A stretch of 64,000 nt of DNA from an uncultured Pseudoxanthomonas sp. Its GTDB lineage: Bacteria; Pseudomonadota; Gammaproteobacteria; Xanthomonadales; Xanthomonadaceae. Shown one piece after another: positions 46,759-55,473 of the stretch. Position numbers and translations under genes: made by a program. Under the pieces are notes generated by a model. That model saw only the letters and a program-made list of their open reading frames with translations. It ran no database searches and was not told the origin of the DNA. Within the stretch, counting starts at the first letter, position 1. Every line of letters begins with the position of its first letter. The DNA is taken from NCBI GenBank assembly GCA_946479745.1, contig CAMLGZ010000021.1, positions 9,818-73,817 of the forward strand. The letters are read 5' to 3'.

Positions 46759-48849
46759 TCAGGGCGACGGGAACACGGTGATCTTTCGAACCAGGGCCAT
46801 GAGCGTGCGGGTGTCTCCGTTGGGCAGCGTGGTGATGGTGGGCGCGTCAAGCACGCGCAGCCGGAAGGGATTGCCGCCAGCCTGCAGATCCACGTCAAAC
46901 GTCCATTGGCCGCCCGCGAAGGTCTGCCGGTATGCGCGCTGTTCCGCCCCGGTCCCAACGACCAGCTCCACAGTCCGGACCGCGCCATCGCGACTGGGAC
47001 CTTGCACCACTTCGACAGTCAGCTTGACACGCTGCGGCGCAGCCGCGGTCAGGGCCCCACCCATACCTTCCTTATCGCCTTGTCCGAGCCAGACGATCTG
47101 CCCGGGCCCTGCATAATCCTTCTCCAGTCCCCATGGCGGGCCGCTGAGTTCCGGAAGCACGCCCACTGTCCCAGACAACGATGGGTCTACGCCGATCAAC
47201 GGGTTCCGGCTCACCAGACCGGATTCCACCGGAACACGGACCATATGGCTTACTTCGCCGATCTCGGTGCGTCCTTTCGGAGTCCAATAGCGGTAACTTT
47301 CGTTGAAGAAGAATTCTTGCCACTTGGCTCCTTTCAACCACTCCTGCAAGGGCTCTTCTTGCAGACCCTGCGTAAATGCATCCATAACGACCACGGCGCC
47401 GACTTGACGCGGAGCAACCGCGCTGGGGTCCATGCTCATGGTCCCGGCGCTTTGGGCCACTTGCTGCATGGCGTTGCGGTCGCCTTTGGAAGGCAGCGGC
47501 CAGGTATAGAAACCAGAGCCGCTTCCCGCCAGTTTCAAATGAATCGGCAGTGCGTAAAGGGATTCGAACCCGTATCCGGTTCCTGGATTTCCAACGACTA
47601 CCACCGTCTTGGATGGCGGCGCGTTCTGCGCCAGAAACCTGACCAGGCGCGCGACCGAATTGGTTTCCGCCGCCAGCCAGTTCGCGGTCCTGTTCGCCGC
47701 CAGCGCCCCTGTGACGAGCGCTGGCGCCAATACCGCGATGAAAATAAGCCTTGCGGCAAAAAACAGATTGCGCGGCAACGCCGAATAACCCAGCGCCACC
47801 AATCCGGAGACCGCGACGATGCCCGGAAACATATACCGTTCGCTCATGCCCTTGGTGTAGAGCACGAGCTGCGGCGCGATCCAGACAAACAACAGGATCA
47901 TCGCGATCGCAATCGGGCCGCGCCTGGACGGCGAGCGAATGCCTTCGGCAAACAAGGTCAGCAGCGCCAGGCCAATCGGCCAGTTCAGGCCAAATGTGGA
48001 TATGAGCCTAAGCCAATGCAGCGGATTGAAACTCGCGAGCGAAATTCCGCTTGCGTTCGCGCTGTATCCGTCCGACTTGGATGCGAGGATCAGTACAATC
48101 GTCATCAGGCCGAGAGTCAGGAAAAGACCGGCTATCGACAGCGGGACTTTCGCAGACACAATAGCTTGCCTCCAAGAACCTCCTCGCCTGACATCGGCCC
48201 ACACCCTCAACATCATGACGGCCGGAATCACGAGCATGAAGCTTTCCTTGCAAAGCGCCGCAAGCATCAGGGCGAGCAACCCCAATGTGTCCCATCGCGT
48301 CCTCCAAGGGCTTACCGGGGCTTGTGAAAAAGCCCATGCCGCCACCGATAGCAGTAGCATTCCCGCGGTCTCCTGCGGAACCAGATTTATCCAGATCCAG
48401 CTCTGTCCCCCACTGACGGTCAGCGTCGCGATGAAGATCGATGCAGCCACCAGGCCCGCGCCAAGACGCCGCGCGGTCCGGAAAAAGAAGAATAGAGTCA
48501 GCACTCCCCATAGAAGCGCGAAGAAATGCCAAACGTGCGGACTACGCCCGTAAGCGGAAGCCCCGAAGGCGATGTAAGCCCAGTACAACGGGCGAAAACG
48601 CTGGAAGTCGATTGCATCCGAATGGACCCGCTCGATCCAGGATTGGAGAGTCCAGGGAGGCAGGCCCAGCAAATGATGATCTTCCACGATGTAGAACTCG
48701 GCGACTAGCGCACCCCCCAGCAACAGCAGCATTCCGCCTGCTATCAACAGGAAACTCGCAATGCCTTCCCTGCACGAGTCGGCGCCTCCGGAAACGTCGG
48801 AGTTCCGAGGTTGGCTGGCAGGATCATTGGCGCTGGTAGCCGGTTGCAT
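46759..48849 (-). CDS. Multi-spanning membrane protein, GT-C-like, in the O-antigen locus
   Basis: Protein of 696 residues with about ten hydrophobic helices in its first 430 residues and a soluble C-terminal half. A conserved-looking stretch ERVHSDAIDFQRFRPLYW comes early, as in many GT-C glycosyltransferases with an acidic site in the first periplasmic loop. The C-terminal 130 residues look beta-rich (RVKLTVEVVQGPS, TFAGGQWTFDVDL). I recognise no specific family. The start is uncertain: ATG 48849 is used, and ATG 48897 is in frame. A gap of 285 bases (48850-49134) with no gene I can recognise precedes it. Confidence 0.65.
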   Translation of the reverse strand: MQPATSANDPASQPRNSDVSGGADSCREGIASFLLIAGGMLLLLGGALVAEFYIVEDHHLLGLPPWTLQSWIERVHSDAIDFQRFRPLYWAYIAFGASAYGRSPHVWHFFALLWGVLTLFFFFRTARRLGAGLVAASIFIATLTVSGGQSWIWINLVPQETAGMLLLSVAAWAFSQAPVSPWRTRWDTLGLLALMLAALCKESFMLVIPAVMMLRVWADVRRGGSWRQAIVSAKVPLSIAGLFLTLGLMTIVLILASKSDGYSANASGISLASFNPLHWLRLISTFGLNWPIGLALLTLFAEGIRSPSRRGPIAIAMILLFVWIAPQLVLYTKGMSERYMFPGIVAVSGLVALGYSALPRNLFFAARLIFIAVLAPALVTGALAANRTANWLAAETNSVARLVRFLAQNAPPSKTVVVVGNPGTGYGFESLYALPIHLKLAGSGSGFYTWPLPSKGDRNAMQQVAQSAGTMSMDPSAVAPRQVGAVVVMDAFTQGLQEEPLQEWLKGAKWQEFFFNESYRYWTPKGRTEIGEVSHMVRVPVESGLVSRNPLIGVDPSLSGTVGVLPELSGPPWGLEKDYAGPGQIVWLGQGDKEGMGGALTAAAPQRVKLTVEVVQGPSRDGAVRTVELVVGTGAEQRAYRQTFAGGQWTFDVDLQAGGNPFRLRVLDAPTITTLPNGDTRTLMALVRKITVFPSP

Positions 48850-49134
48850 ATAAGCAGGTCCGCTTGTGTGGTTCTGAATGGAGAGCGCTGGAAACATCGG
48901 GTCTATAGCGCCGTCACCGCAGGCTCACGGTCTGCGGGCAGAGCGGTCCATCTTGAAATCCCACTTCAGGACAAATCGCGGGCGAAGACCTGCATTGGGC
49001 AGGAACAGCGGTGGCGACCCGCCGCTTCAGCCTTTCCAGCGGAAAAGGCCCCAAGGCAATATCCGACTGGTTCGAGCTACCCCTTGTCGCTGTTCGCGCG
49101 GCCGCCGACAGAATGCCGGCGGTCATGCGAACCA

Positions 49135-49746
49135 TTACTGCTCGATCGACAACGCGAACAACCCGATGCCCATACTGCGCGGATCGGTGGCCGTCGGCTT
49201 GGACGACGCCGGCACGCTTATATTCAGCTTGTCAGCCGCACTGACGCCATTGAAGGTCAGTCGAACCTGCTGCCTGGGTTCGTCGGTCACTTTGAAGTTC
49301 TGCGTCTGTCCGCCCAAAGTGACGGTCGCATCCTTACCCAGATTGGTGCCGTAGTAATCGCGCAATGTCAGATTCACCACGACGTTGCCCGACAACGGCT
49401 CGCGCAAAGTGAACGTTGCGGTAGGCGCTTGTGTCGTGTCGGTCCAGCGGCCCCACTCTTCGTATCCGGAAACGCCGCTCACCGAGCGCACGAATTCCGG
49501 ATATCCAGGGCGATCGAAGGCGATGCCTTGAGCCAACGTGGCCGCATAGCGCAGCCCTGTTTCCAGGTTCTCGGCTGGGACCACCGGCGCCACAGGGGCC
49601 GGCGGAGCCGTTTCCGCGGTTTCAGGCGGCGTCGTCACCGGCGCGGCGGCGGGCTGTTCGACAGCCACGGGCGGCTTGTCGCCACAAGCCGTCAAGGTCA
49701 GTGCAAGCAAAACGAGCGGGGCGCGGGCAGGCGTCAGAATGTTCAT
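49135..49746 (-). CDS. Lipoprotein with a DUF7024-like domain
   Basis: Lipoprotein of 203 residues. The signal peptide ends in LTAC (lipobox, Cys 21), followed by a Pro/Ala-rich linker (about 22-60). The domain starts at FVRSVSGVSGYEEWGRWTDT and includes REPLSGNVVVNLTLRDYYGT and a closing DPRSMGIGLFALSIE. The pattern resembles the DUF7024 domain attached to phosphoglycerol transferases; this is from memory of the motif. Such a protein among O-antigen genes may act in periplasmic glycan handling. The role is unknown. Confidence 0.65.
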   Translation of the reverse strand: MNILTPARAPLVLLALTLTACGDKPPVAVEQPAAAPVTTPPETAETAPPAPVAPVVPAENLETGLRYAATLAQGIAFDRPGYPEFVRSVSGVSGYEEWGRWTDTTQAPTATFTLREPLSGNVVVNLTLRDYYGTNLGKDATVTLGGQTQNFKVTDEPRQQVRLTFNGVSAADKLNISVPASSKPTATDPRSMGIGLFALSIEQ

Positions 49747-49774
49747 GGAGTGGTCCTGTCAAAAAATTAGGGGA

Positions 49775-50653
49775 TTAGGAGTTACTGCGTGGGTGCGGCG
49801 GAGCGGCGATGTGAGCTGGAAACAACCTATGCATTAGTGCCCGGTCCACTCGCTTGTTCCAGTACAAAGAGGCAAGCAAGGTCCATAGACTGGATTCCCT
49901 GGCGAACCACTTCGGGCTACGAGCCGGATCAACGTGGCGGCGTGTGGATACGTAGCCGAAACTGCATAGCCAGGAAAGGGGCACTTTTCCCTCAGCCCGG
50001 CGCAGCATGTCGTTTATCTCGCAATGGACCGGTATCACCGCACGCATAGTCTTGTTGTCCGCATACATGCGAGATCCCGCGAGCTTACGCGGGAGATATC
50101 GGAAACGCGCCCCGCCGCGCGACAAACGCAGCCAGAATTCGTAATCCATACAGTACTTCAGCGAGGAATCAAGCATACCATGGGCCTCTATGACGCTACG
50201 TCGGAAGAAGACGGCGGGCTGGCATATGAAACAGACCTCTCTCAGTCGGGCCGGGTTCCAGCTTTCGGTGTGATAAGCCTCATAGGGGTGATCGTCAACA
50301 TCTATATGATCGGCCAGACCGTAGACCACATCTACATCGGGTTCAATCGCAAACAGATCCAGCGCCGCCTGCACAGCGCCGGGATAGTACACATCGTCTG
50401 AGTTCAGCCAGCCGATTATTTCGCCCGTAGCGATGGCCAGCCCTTTGTTGACAGCGTGGGCCTGTCCACCATCGGGCTCAGATTTCCAACGAACGTTCGC
50501 TGCGGCCCTCAGCACGTCGAGCGTTTCGTCCGAGCTGCCCGCATCGAAAACAATGTGCTCCAGCTCGTCGACTTTCTGGCTGGCCACGCTCGAAAGCGTG
50601 CGCCCGATGAAGCGCCCTTGATTGTATGATGGCGTCACAATACTGACTTTCAT
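49775..50653 (-). CDS. Family 2 glycosyltransferase
   Basis: Inverting GT-A transferase of 292 residues. The start is KVSIVTPSYNQGRFIGRTL, the DxD-type site lies in GWLNSDDVYYPGA, and the acceptor part includes CFICQPAVFFRRS and LKYCMDYEFWLRLSRGG. The donor sugar is unknown. The ATG overlaps the stop of the preceding methyltransferase gene (ATGA), and the lipoprotein gene follows after 28 bases. Confidence 0.88.
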   Translation of the reverse strand: MKVSIVTPSYNQGRFIGRTLSSVASQKVDELEHIVFDAGSSDETLDVLRAAANVRWKSEPDGGQAHAVNKGLAIATGEIIGWLNSDDVYYPGAVQAALDLFAIEPDVDVVYGLADHIDVDDHPYEAYHTESWNPARLREVCFICQPAVFFRRSVIEAHGMLDSSLKYCMDYEFWLRLSRGGARFRYLPRKLAGSRMYADNKTMRAVIPVHCEINDMLRRAEGKVPLSWLCSFGYVSTRRHVDPARSPKWFARESSLWTLLASLYWNKRVDRALMHRLFPAHIAAPPHPRSNS

Positions 50654-51636
50654 CGTGCCGTTTGCTGCTGTGGATATCGCATTAGAACGGAAAGTCCGCG
50701 ACTGCGTAGGTCATCAGCGGATAGGCCCGTGGCGTGCATGGCCTTTTGGAGGGCCTCTTCGTTTCTGTTCTCTCCAGGCATCGATAGGATCCATTCAACG
50801 TCCAAACCGCATGAGTTCAGATGATCGCGCATCTTGTCTATCGGCACGCGATTGATGACTGTGGAGTCGTAGATCCAGTTGATGGCCGAATCCAGATCGA
50901 TCGCCGCATCCTCCGGCCAATTCGAAGCCAAACTGGCCCTCATCTCGGCTCTATCCAGAACCAAATGCGACCATGGCTCCACCAATGCCGAGAGAGCCGG
51001 CCACTGGTGCAGATGATGGCCATACGAGCAAGTCCAAACAGGTTCGAAACTAAGCAAGACGACCCCGTGAGGCCTCAGTACGCGCCTGATCTCGGAGAGC
51101 GCGCGCGGAACGTCGCCAATGTGCTCGAAGGTCGACATCGAAAGAACCACATCGAAACTGTCGTCCTCGAACGCAAGCTGTTCGGCGTTCATGAGGATGA
51201 GCCTGGCGGGAACGCCGTCGAGCTGCAACGCGACGTCCCTCTCAATGTCCAGACCAATACCGGTGTACGAGGCCGCACCTAGGGCGACGCACGCTTCCAG
51301 CGCGTACCCGTGGGGCGAGGCGCCGATATCCAAGAGATCTAGCTCAGCGAGCGATCTGATCGAAGCCAACTCGCCCACTATCTGATGATTGTATGCACGA
51401 ATCTCCTCAAGCTGGGCCTCATTGGGCTGCCCGGCATTGAACGCATCAATGCTCCACCTATAGAGGCTCAGCTGCGCAGGACCGGACTCTCCCGAAGATC
51501 TGCCGCCGCCCGCAGCGATGTCCCTCGCTACCTGAATTTTAATCAGTTCGATGTGCTCTATCGGCACGCCTCGCGCAATGCCAAGGAGCCACATCCTCAC
51601 AAAATGGCGCGCGGATTTCCAGATCCCCCATTGCAT
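50650..51636 (-). CDS. Class I SAM-dependent methyltransferase
   Basis: Protein of 328 residues. An N-terminal region of about 85 residues comes before the fold. SAM loop: LDLLDIGASPHGYALEACV; motif II acidic residue in YTGIGLDIERDVA; FDVVLSMSTFEHIGD and EIRRVLRPHGVVLLSFEP complete the fold. The end (QKAMHATGLSADDLRSRG) is helical. The target is presumably a sugar of the O-chain; that is inference from position. Confidence 0.82.
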   Translation of the reverse strand: MQWGIWKSARHFVRMWLLGIARGVPIEHIELIKIQVARDIAAGGGRSSGESGPAQLSLYRWSIDAFNAGQPNEAQLEEIRAYNHQIVGELASIRSLAELDLLDIGASPHGYALEACVALGAASYTGIGLDIERDVALQLDGVPARLILMNAEQLAFEDDSFDVVLSMSTFEHIGDVPRALSEIRRVLRPHGVVLLSFEPVWTCSYGHHLHQWPALSALVEPWSHLVLDRAEMRASLASNWPEDAAIDLDSAINWIYDSTVINRVPIDKMRDHLNSCGLDVEWILSMPGENRNEEALQKAMHATGLSADDLRSRGLSVLMRYPQQQTAR

Positions 51637-51661
51637 AGTCTTGTTTCCACGTACTGGAGCG

Positions 51662-52966
51662 TTAAGAAAAGGTCATTGCCGACAGCCTGACCGACAGCTG
51701 GCGGTCGTCGTCGACATCAAGAACTTCCCGGGGTACAAAGCTCGAATCGCTCAACACATCTATCTTGACGCTCTGCCCCCGCAGCGACGCGACATCCCCG
51801 GAAAGCGTGAATGGACCGGCCGAATCCAGCAGCTTTCTGTCGACGATATCACCCTGGACAACGAGGCGTATTTCGAAATTTCCGTGACCGGCCTGGGGCA
51901 CGTACTCAAGGTCGAACTGAAGGCGGCTCGAGTCGTCGGGCACTGTCGTTGTGACGGAATAGATCGGGCCGATCCAGGCGTCCGCGTACTGGCCCTTGAA
52001 GGCCATATCCCTGGCAACCAGGCCTCTGAGCAACCGCACTTTCTGGCCCGACAACCAGCCAAAGAGCAATCGATCGCGCGCCATGCGAGGGGAGTAGCGG
52101 AGCGTAGCGAAGAAATGCAGGCCTGCCGCACCTATACGACGCTCGCGGAAAGACTGCTCGGCGTGTCTTGCATGATGCCGCGCGTGATCGTGGTAATGAT
52201 GCGAATAAGCCCAGTGGGATAGGAACAGACGCCAGTACAGCGGCGAAAACTTGCTGCCCCAGTGCTTCTTGCTCACTCCGATCGAGAGAGCCAGCACTTC
52301 TGCTTCGGTCCGCTGTGCCGACTTCGACTCGTCGTGCATGCGGTAGTCGCTGAAAATCTCGTCGATCCGATGGAAGCGATAGTGACGACTGAATCTGGAG
52401 AACAAGTCGTAGTCCAAAGCATGGTGCTCGTTCACGTCGAGCCAACCCACCCGTTGCGTGACCGAGGCATGCCAGAAGACAGAAGGCTGCGGAATCGTAT
52501 TGTAGCCGCGCTTCCAGATCGCCAAGTGCTCGAAGTGCGAAATGTACTCGGCGGGATGCTCAACCCCAACGTACCTCGAGTTCTCACCGGTGAACATGCT
52601 GCGCCCCATGACTACGTAGCGGTTTCGAGCAGGATCAATCTCGCTCGCCACCCTGTGCAGCGTTCCTGGATGAAGCACGTCATCCGAATTGAGGAACGCC
52701 AGGATCGTACCGTGCGCACGCGCAAACCCGCGATTGATCGCATCGGCCTGACCCGCGTCCTTCTCTACATGCAGCTCGAACACGCCCGGATGCCGCTCTA
52801 CGAATGCCTCTGCGACCGAAATGGAACTATCTGTCGACAAACCATCCTGGATGATTACCTGCAAGTTTGGGTACTGCTGATCGACGAGGCTTTGCAATGT
52901 CTCGGCAATGTACTGGCCCTGGTTGTACGAAGGGACCACAATCGAAATAACGGGAAGATCAGTCAT
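51662..52966 (-). CDS. Family 2 glycosyltransferase with C-terminal extension
   Basis: Protein of 434 residues. GT2 part (about 1-240): ISIVVPSYNQGQYIAETLQS, DxD region ILAFLNSDDVLHPGTLHRV, and FWHASVTQRVGWLDVNEHHALDYDLFSR. The last 130 residues are beta-rich (FDLEYVPQAGHGNFEIRLVV) and may bind glycan. It overlaps the tandem GT4 gene at its start (ATGA), and 25 bases separate its stop from the methyltransferase start. Confidence 0.85.
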   Translation of the reverse strand: MTDLPVISIVVPSYNQGQYIAETLQSLVDQQYPNLQVIIQDGLSTDSSISVAEAFVERHPGVFELHVEKDAGQADAINRGFARAHGTILAFLNSDDVLHPGTLHRVASEIDPARNRYVVMGRSMFTGENSRYVGVEHPAEYISHFEHLAIWKRGYNTIPQPSVFWHASVTQRVGWLDVNEHHALDYDLFSRFSRHYRFHRIDEIFSDYRMHDESKSAQRTEAEVLALSIGVSKKHWGSKFSPLYWRLFLSHWAYSHHYHDHARHHARHAEQSFRERRIGAAGLHFFATLRYSPRMARDRLLFGWLSGQKVRLLRGLVARDMAFKGQYADAWIGPIYSVTTTVPDDSSRLQFDLEYVPQAGHGNFEIRLVVQGDIVDRKLLDSAGPFTLSGDVASLRGQSVKIDVLSDSSFVPREVLDVDDDRQLSVRLSAMTFS

Positions 52967-55473
52967 AGCTGGTTACCATAAAGCCCTTCATAGACGCGCC
53001 GGTAGATGGAGAGCGTCTGGACGGCGCTGCGGCGCGCCGAAAATAGATGTCGCCGCGAGACAGCCGCCTTTGCGAGCTTTTCGCGCAGTGCGGGTTGGGT
53101 TGCGATTGCGACCAACGCCTCGCCGATTTCGTGGGTATTCTTTGGGTCGAAAGTAAGTGCCGCATCGCCTGCGATTTCAGGCAGTGAAGTGGCATTGGAA
53201 CAGAGCACGGGTTTACCGGCGATTATCGCTTCGGCCACCGGCATTCCATAACCCTCGAACAGGGATGGAAAGACCAGCGCCAGACAGCCCTGGAACAGCG
53301 ACCGGATCTCGAGCGGGGAGCGATAGCCCAGATGAACAACGCGGGATTCCAACTGGCGATCCCGAATCTGCACTGCAGCCGGATGATCTTCCGGGAAGGC
53401 GCGTCCGGTCATCACCAGCTTGAGATCGGCCGGCAAGCGCGAAAGCACGTTCGAGAAAGCCTCGACCAGACGGGCATGGTTCTTGTGAGGCCAACAGTGC
53501 GCGGGGAAGAACACGAATGGACCGGTCAGGCCCAGCCTCGCCAGCAACGAATCGCGTTCCGCAGGATCGACCACATCCCACACGTTGCGACTCGGAACAA
53601 TCCAAACGGTGCTCATTTTCTCCAATGGCACTCCGTAGCTGCGATGAACGTCCTGACGCGTGAACTCCGAAATGCAGATTATGTGGTCGGCTCGTTCCGC
53701 AGAGCTTCTGTAGAGCCGCTCGCGTTCCTCCAGCTGCTGTGCGGTGAAGAACTCGGGGTAGTGCAAATGCTGCAGATCATTGATGGTCAGGATGTTCGGT
53801 AATCCGATCAGGTCCGGATGCGTATAGCCCGCTACTGAGTGCACAAGGTCGAAATCGAGTTTATGCAGATGCGCGAGGTTCCGCATGGCTGTGTTGAGCA
53901 CCGGCATCTGGCCCACGCTCTGCGCAAGCCCGTTGGTCAGGAGGCTTTGCAACGCTTCGGTTTCACGCTCCACCCCATCGGTGTAATGGAATTTCATGTT
54001 GAACGTCTGCGGCAGCATCCATTCGTGACAGGCGCTTCGCGGCGCCATCACCCGGTAGGCATTCCGTCTGTCGATCCGGGCGATTGCTGAAACAAGCTCG
54101 TAAGTCGCTTGCTCTATTCCGCCCGCATGGCCAAGCTCCATCCAGCGCAGATCGAACAGAAGCTTGAAAGGTTTCCTGCGCTTTATCCTGATCGAACGGT
54201 TCACCAATCGCTCGAAGCCGGGAGCCGCGGCCTCTATCGAGTTGGTCGCTTCCACGTAGACCTTCGCGATATCGATGACGGCTTGCACGGGAGCAGCCTG
54301 GGCGAGCGACTGCACTACGCGGGCGGCGAAGGCGTCCGACGCGTCTTCGAGGAAACAGTGCTCGCCATGTCTGGCTCCCGTACCTTCCGAAGCCATCGTC
54401 GTGCAAACGACCGGCACGCGCATCGACCACGCCTCAAAGATCTTCTGGCGCACGCCACCGCCGTAGCGCATGGGCACCACGTAGGTCGAAGCGTTCCAGA
54501 AGTACGGCCTGATATCCGGCACGTTGGCGTGCAGTTCGCAGTTTGGCGAAGCGGCCAAGGCCGTCTTCAACGCTTCAGACGGAACCATGCCCACGGCCTG
54601 GAAAATGGCCTTGGGATTGCCCTTGAGCACTTGAGGCCAGATGTCTGACAGGAAATGCAGCACCGCATCCACGTTGGGTGGATGAGATAGATGGCCGGTG
54701 AACAGGACGATCGGGCGCTCGTCGCGGGCCCATCCGGAAGGCGCGGGCGTGTAATAGGATGTATCGACCGATATCGCCGCGATGCCGCTTTCCGCGCTCA
54801 TCTTGAACAGACCGTTCGCGCGTTCTTGATCCAGCTCGGAAACGAAACCCACCACCTCGGCCCGCTGCGCGGCGGACTGCTCCTGGCGGTGCACCGCCGA
54901 TATCTCCGCCGACGATCTGTGCGGGGCCGTTGGATTCTTCAGGGCGCGCCCGTAGTAATCCGCCCTTACGTCGTGGAAGTAGACCACCTTGCCGCCCATG
55001 GGCGGCAGATAATCCAGCCACGACTCGATACCCGTCTGAATCAGCACGATCGACTGCCAATGGTGCTGGGTAAGCGCAAACAACAGTTGCGGCGCGCAGT
55101 TCGAAAGTATGGAAACCTTTTCCAGCGCGTCCGAAGGCTTGTCCAGCAGTCTAAGTCGGTTGCGGAACACCCACGAGCGCACCCTTCCCGGGATCTTCCA
55201 TACCCAGGAGCGCAGCACGGCGCCCGGTTCCTCCGGCAGCTGAACGTGCATATCCGGGACCGCTCTGGGCCAGAAGTAGGAGCCGTCGAGAAACAACTCC
55301 AGATTGGCGACTCCCTCGGCAGGGTAGTTTCCGTAGCACGGCGCAACGACGCCCACGCGGTAACTGCCGGACAGGTGACGAAGATTAAAATAGTCGACCC
55401 CCATCTTGCCCGGGAAGTAAGGCAGATCGGTAGTCAACACCAGGGCTGAGGGTTGAGAAGAAGGCGCTGTCAC
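52963..55473 (-). CDS. Tandem fusion of two family 4 glycosyltransferases
   Basis: Protein of 836 residues with two GT-B transferases in one chain. The first (about 10-430) has RPIVLFTGHLSHPPNVDAVL and YVVPMRYGGGVRQKIFEAWS; the second (about 450-836) has LLFDLRWMELGHAGGIEQAT, ADHIICISEFTRQDVHRSYG and FPSLFEGYGMPVAEAIIAGK. Each half carries the EX7E-type donor region. The GTG at 55473 overlaps the previous stop (GTGA) and is preferred over ATG codons further upstream. The two halves may add successive sugars, as in fused polymerases of ABC-type O-antigens. Confidence 0.87.
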   Translation of the reverse strand: MTAPSSQPSALVLTTDLPYFPGKMGVDYFNLRHLSGSYRVGVVAPCYGNYPAEGVANLELFLDGSYFWPRAVPDMHVQLPEEPGAVLRSWVWKIPGRVRSWVFRNRLRLLDKPSDALEKVSILSNCAPQLLFALTQHHWQSIVLIQTGIESWLDYLPPMGGKVVYFHDVRADYYGRALKNPTAPHRSSAEISAVHRQEQSAAQRAEVVGFVSELDQERANGLFKMSAESGIAAISVDTSYYTPAPSGWARDERPIVLFTGHLSHPPNVDAVLHFLSDIWPQVLKGNPKAIFQAVGMVPSEALKTALAASPNCELHANVPDIRPYFWNASTYVVPMRYGGGVRQKIFEAWSMRVPVVCTTMASEGTGARHGEHCFLEDASDAFAARVVQSLAQAAPVQAVIDIAKVYVEATNSIEAAAPGFERLVNRSIRIKRRKPFKLLFDLRWMELGHAGGIEQATYELVSAIARIDRRNAYRVMAPRSACHEWMLPQTFNMKFHYTDGVERETEALQSLLTNGLAQSVGQMPVLNTAMRNLAHLHKLDFDLVHSVAGYTHPDLIGLPNILTINDLQHLHYPEFFTAQQLEERERLYRSSAERADHIICISEFTRQDVHRSYGVPLEKMSTVWIVPSRNVWDVVDPAERDSLLARLGLTGPFVFFPAHCWPHKNHARLVEAFSNVLSRLPADLKLVMTGRAFPEDHPAAVQIRDRQLESRVVHLGYRSPLEIRSLFQGCLALVFPSLFEGYGMPVAEAIIAGKPVLCSNATSLPEIAGDAALTFDPKNTHEIGEALVAIATQPALREKLAKAAVSRRHLFSARRSAVQTLSIYRRVYEGLYGNQL

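Noticed and set aside
48850..49134. Small gene in the 285-base gap upstream of the GT-C-like protein
   Set aside because: Open frames exist, but none has a convincing start, codon pattern or motif; left as unassigned.
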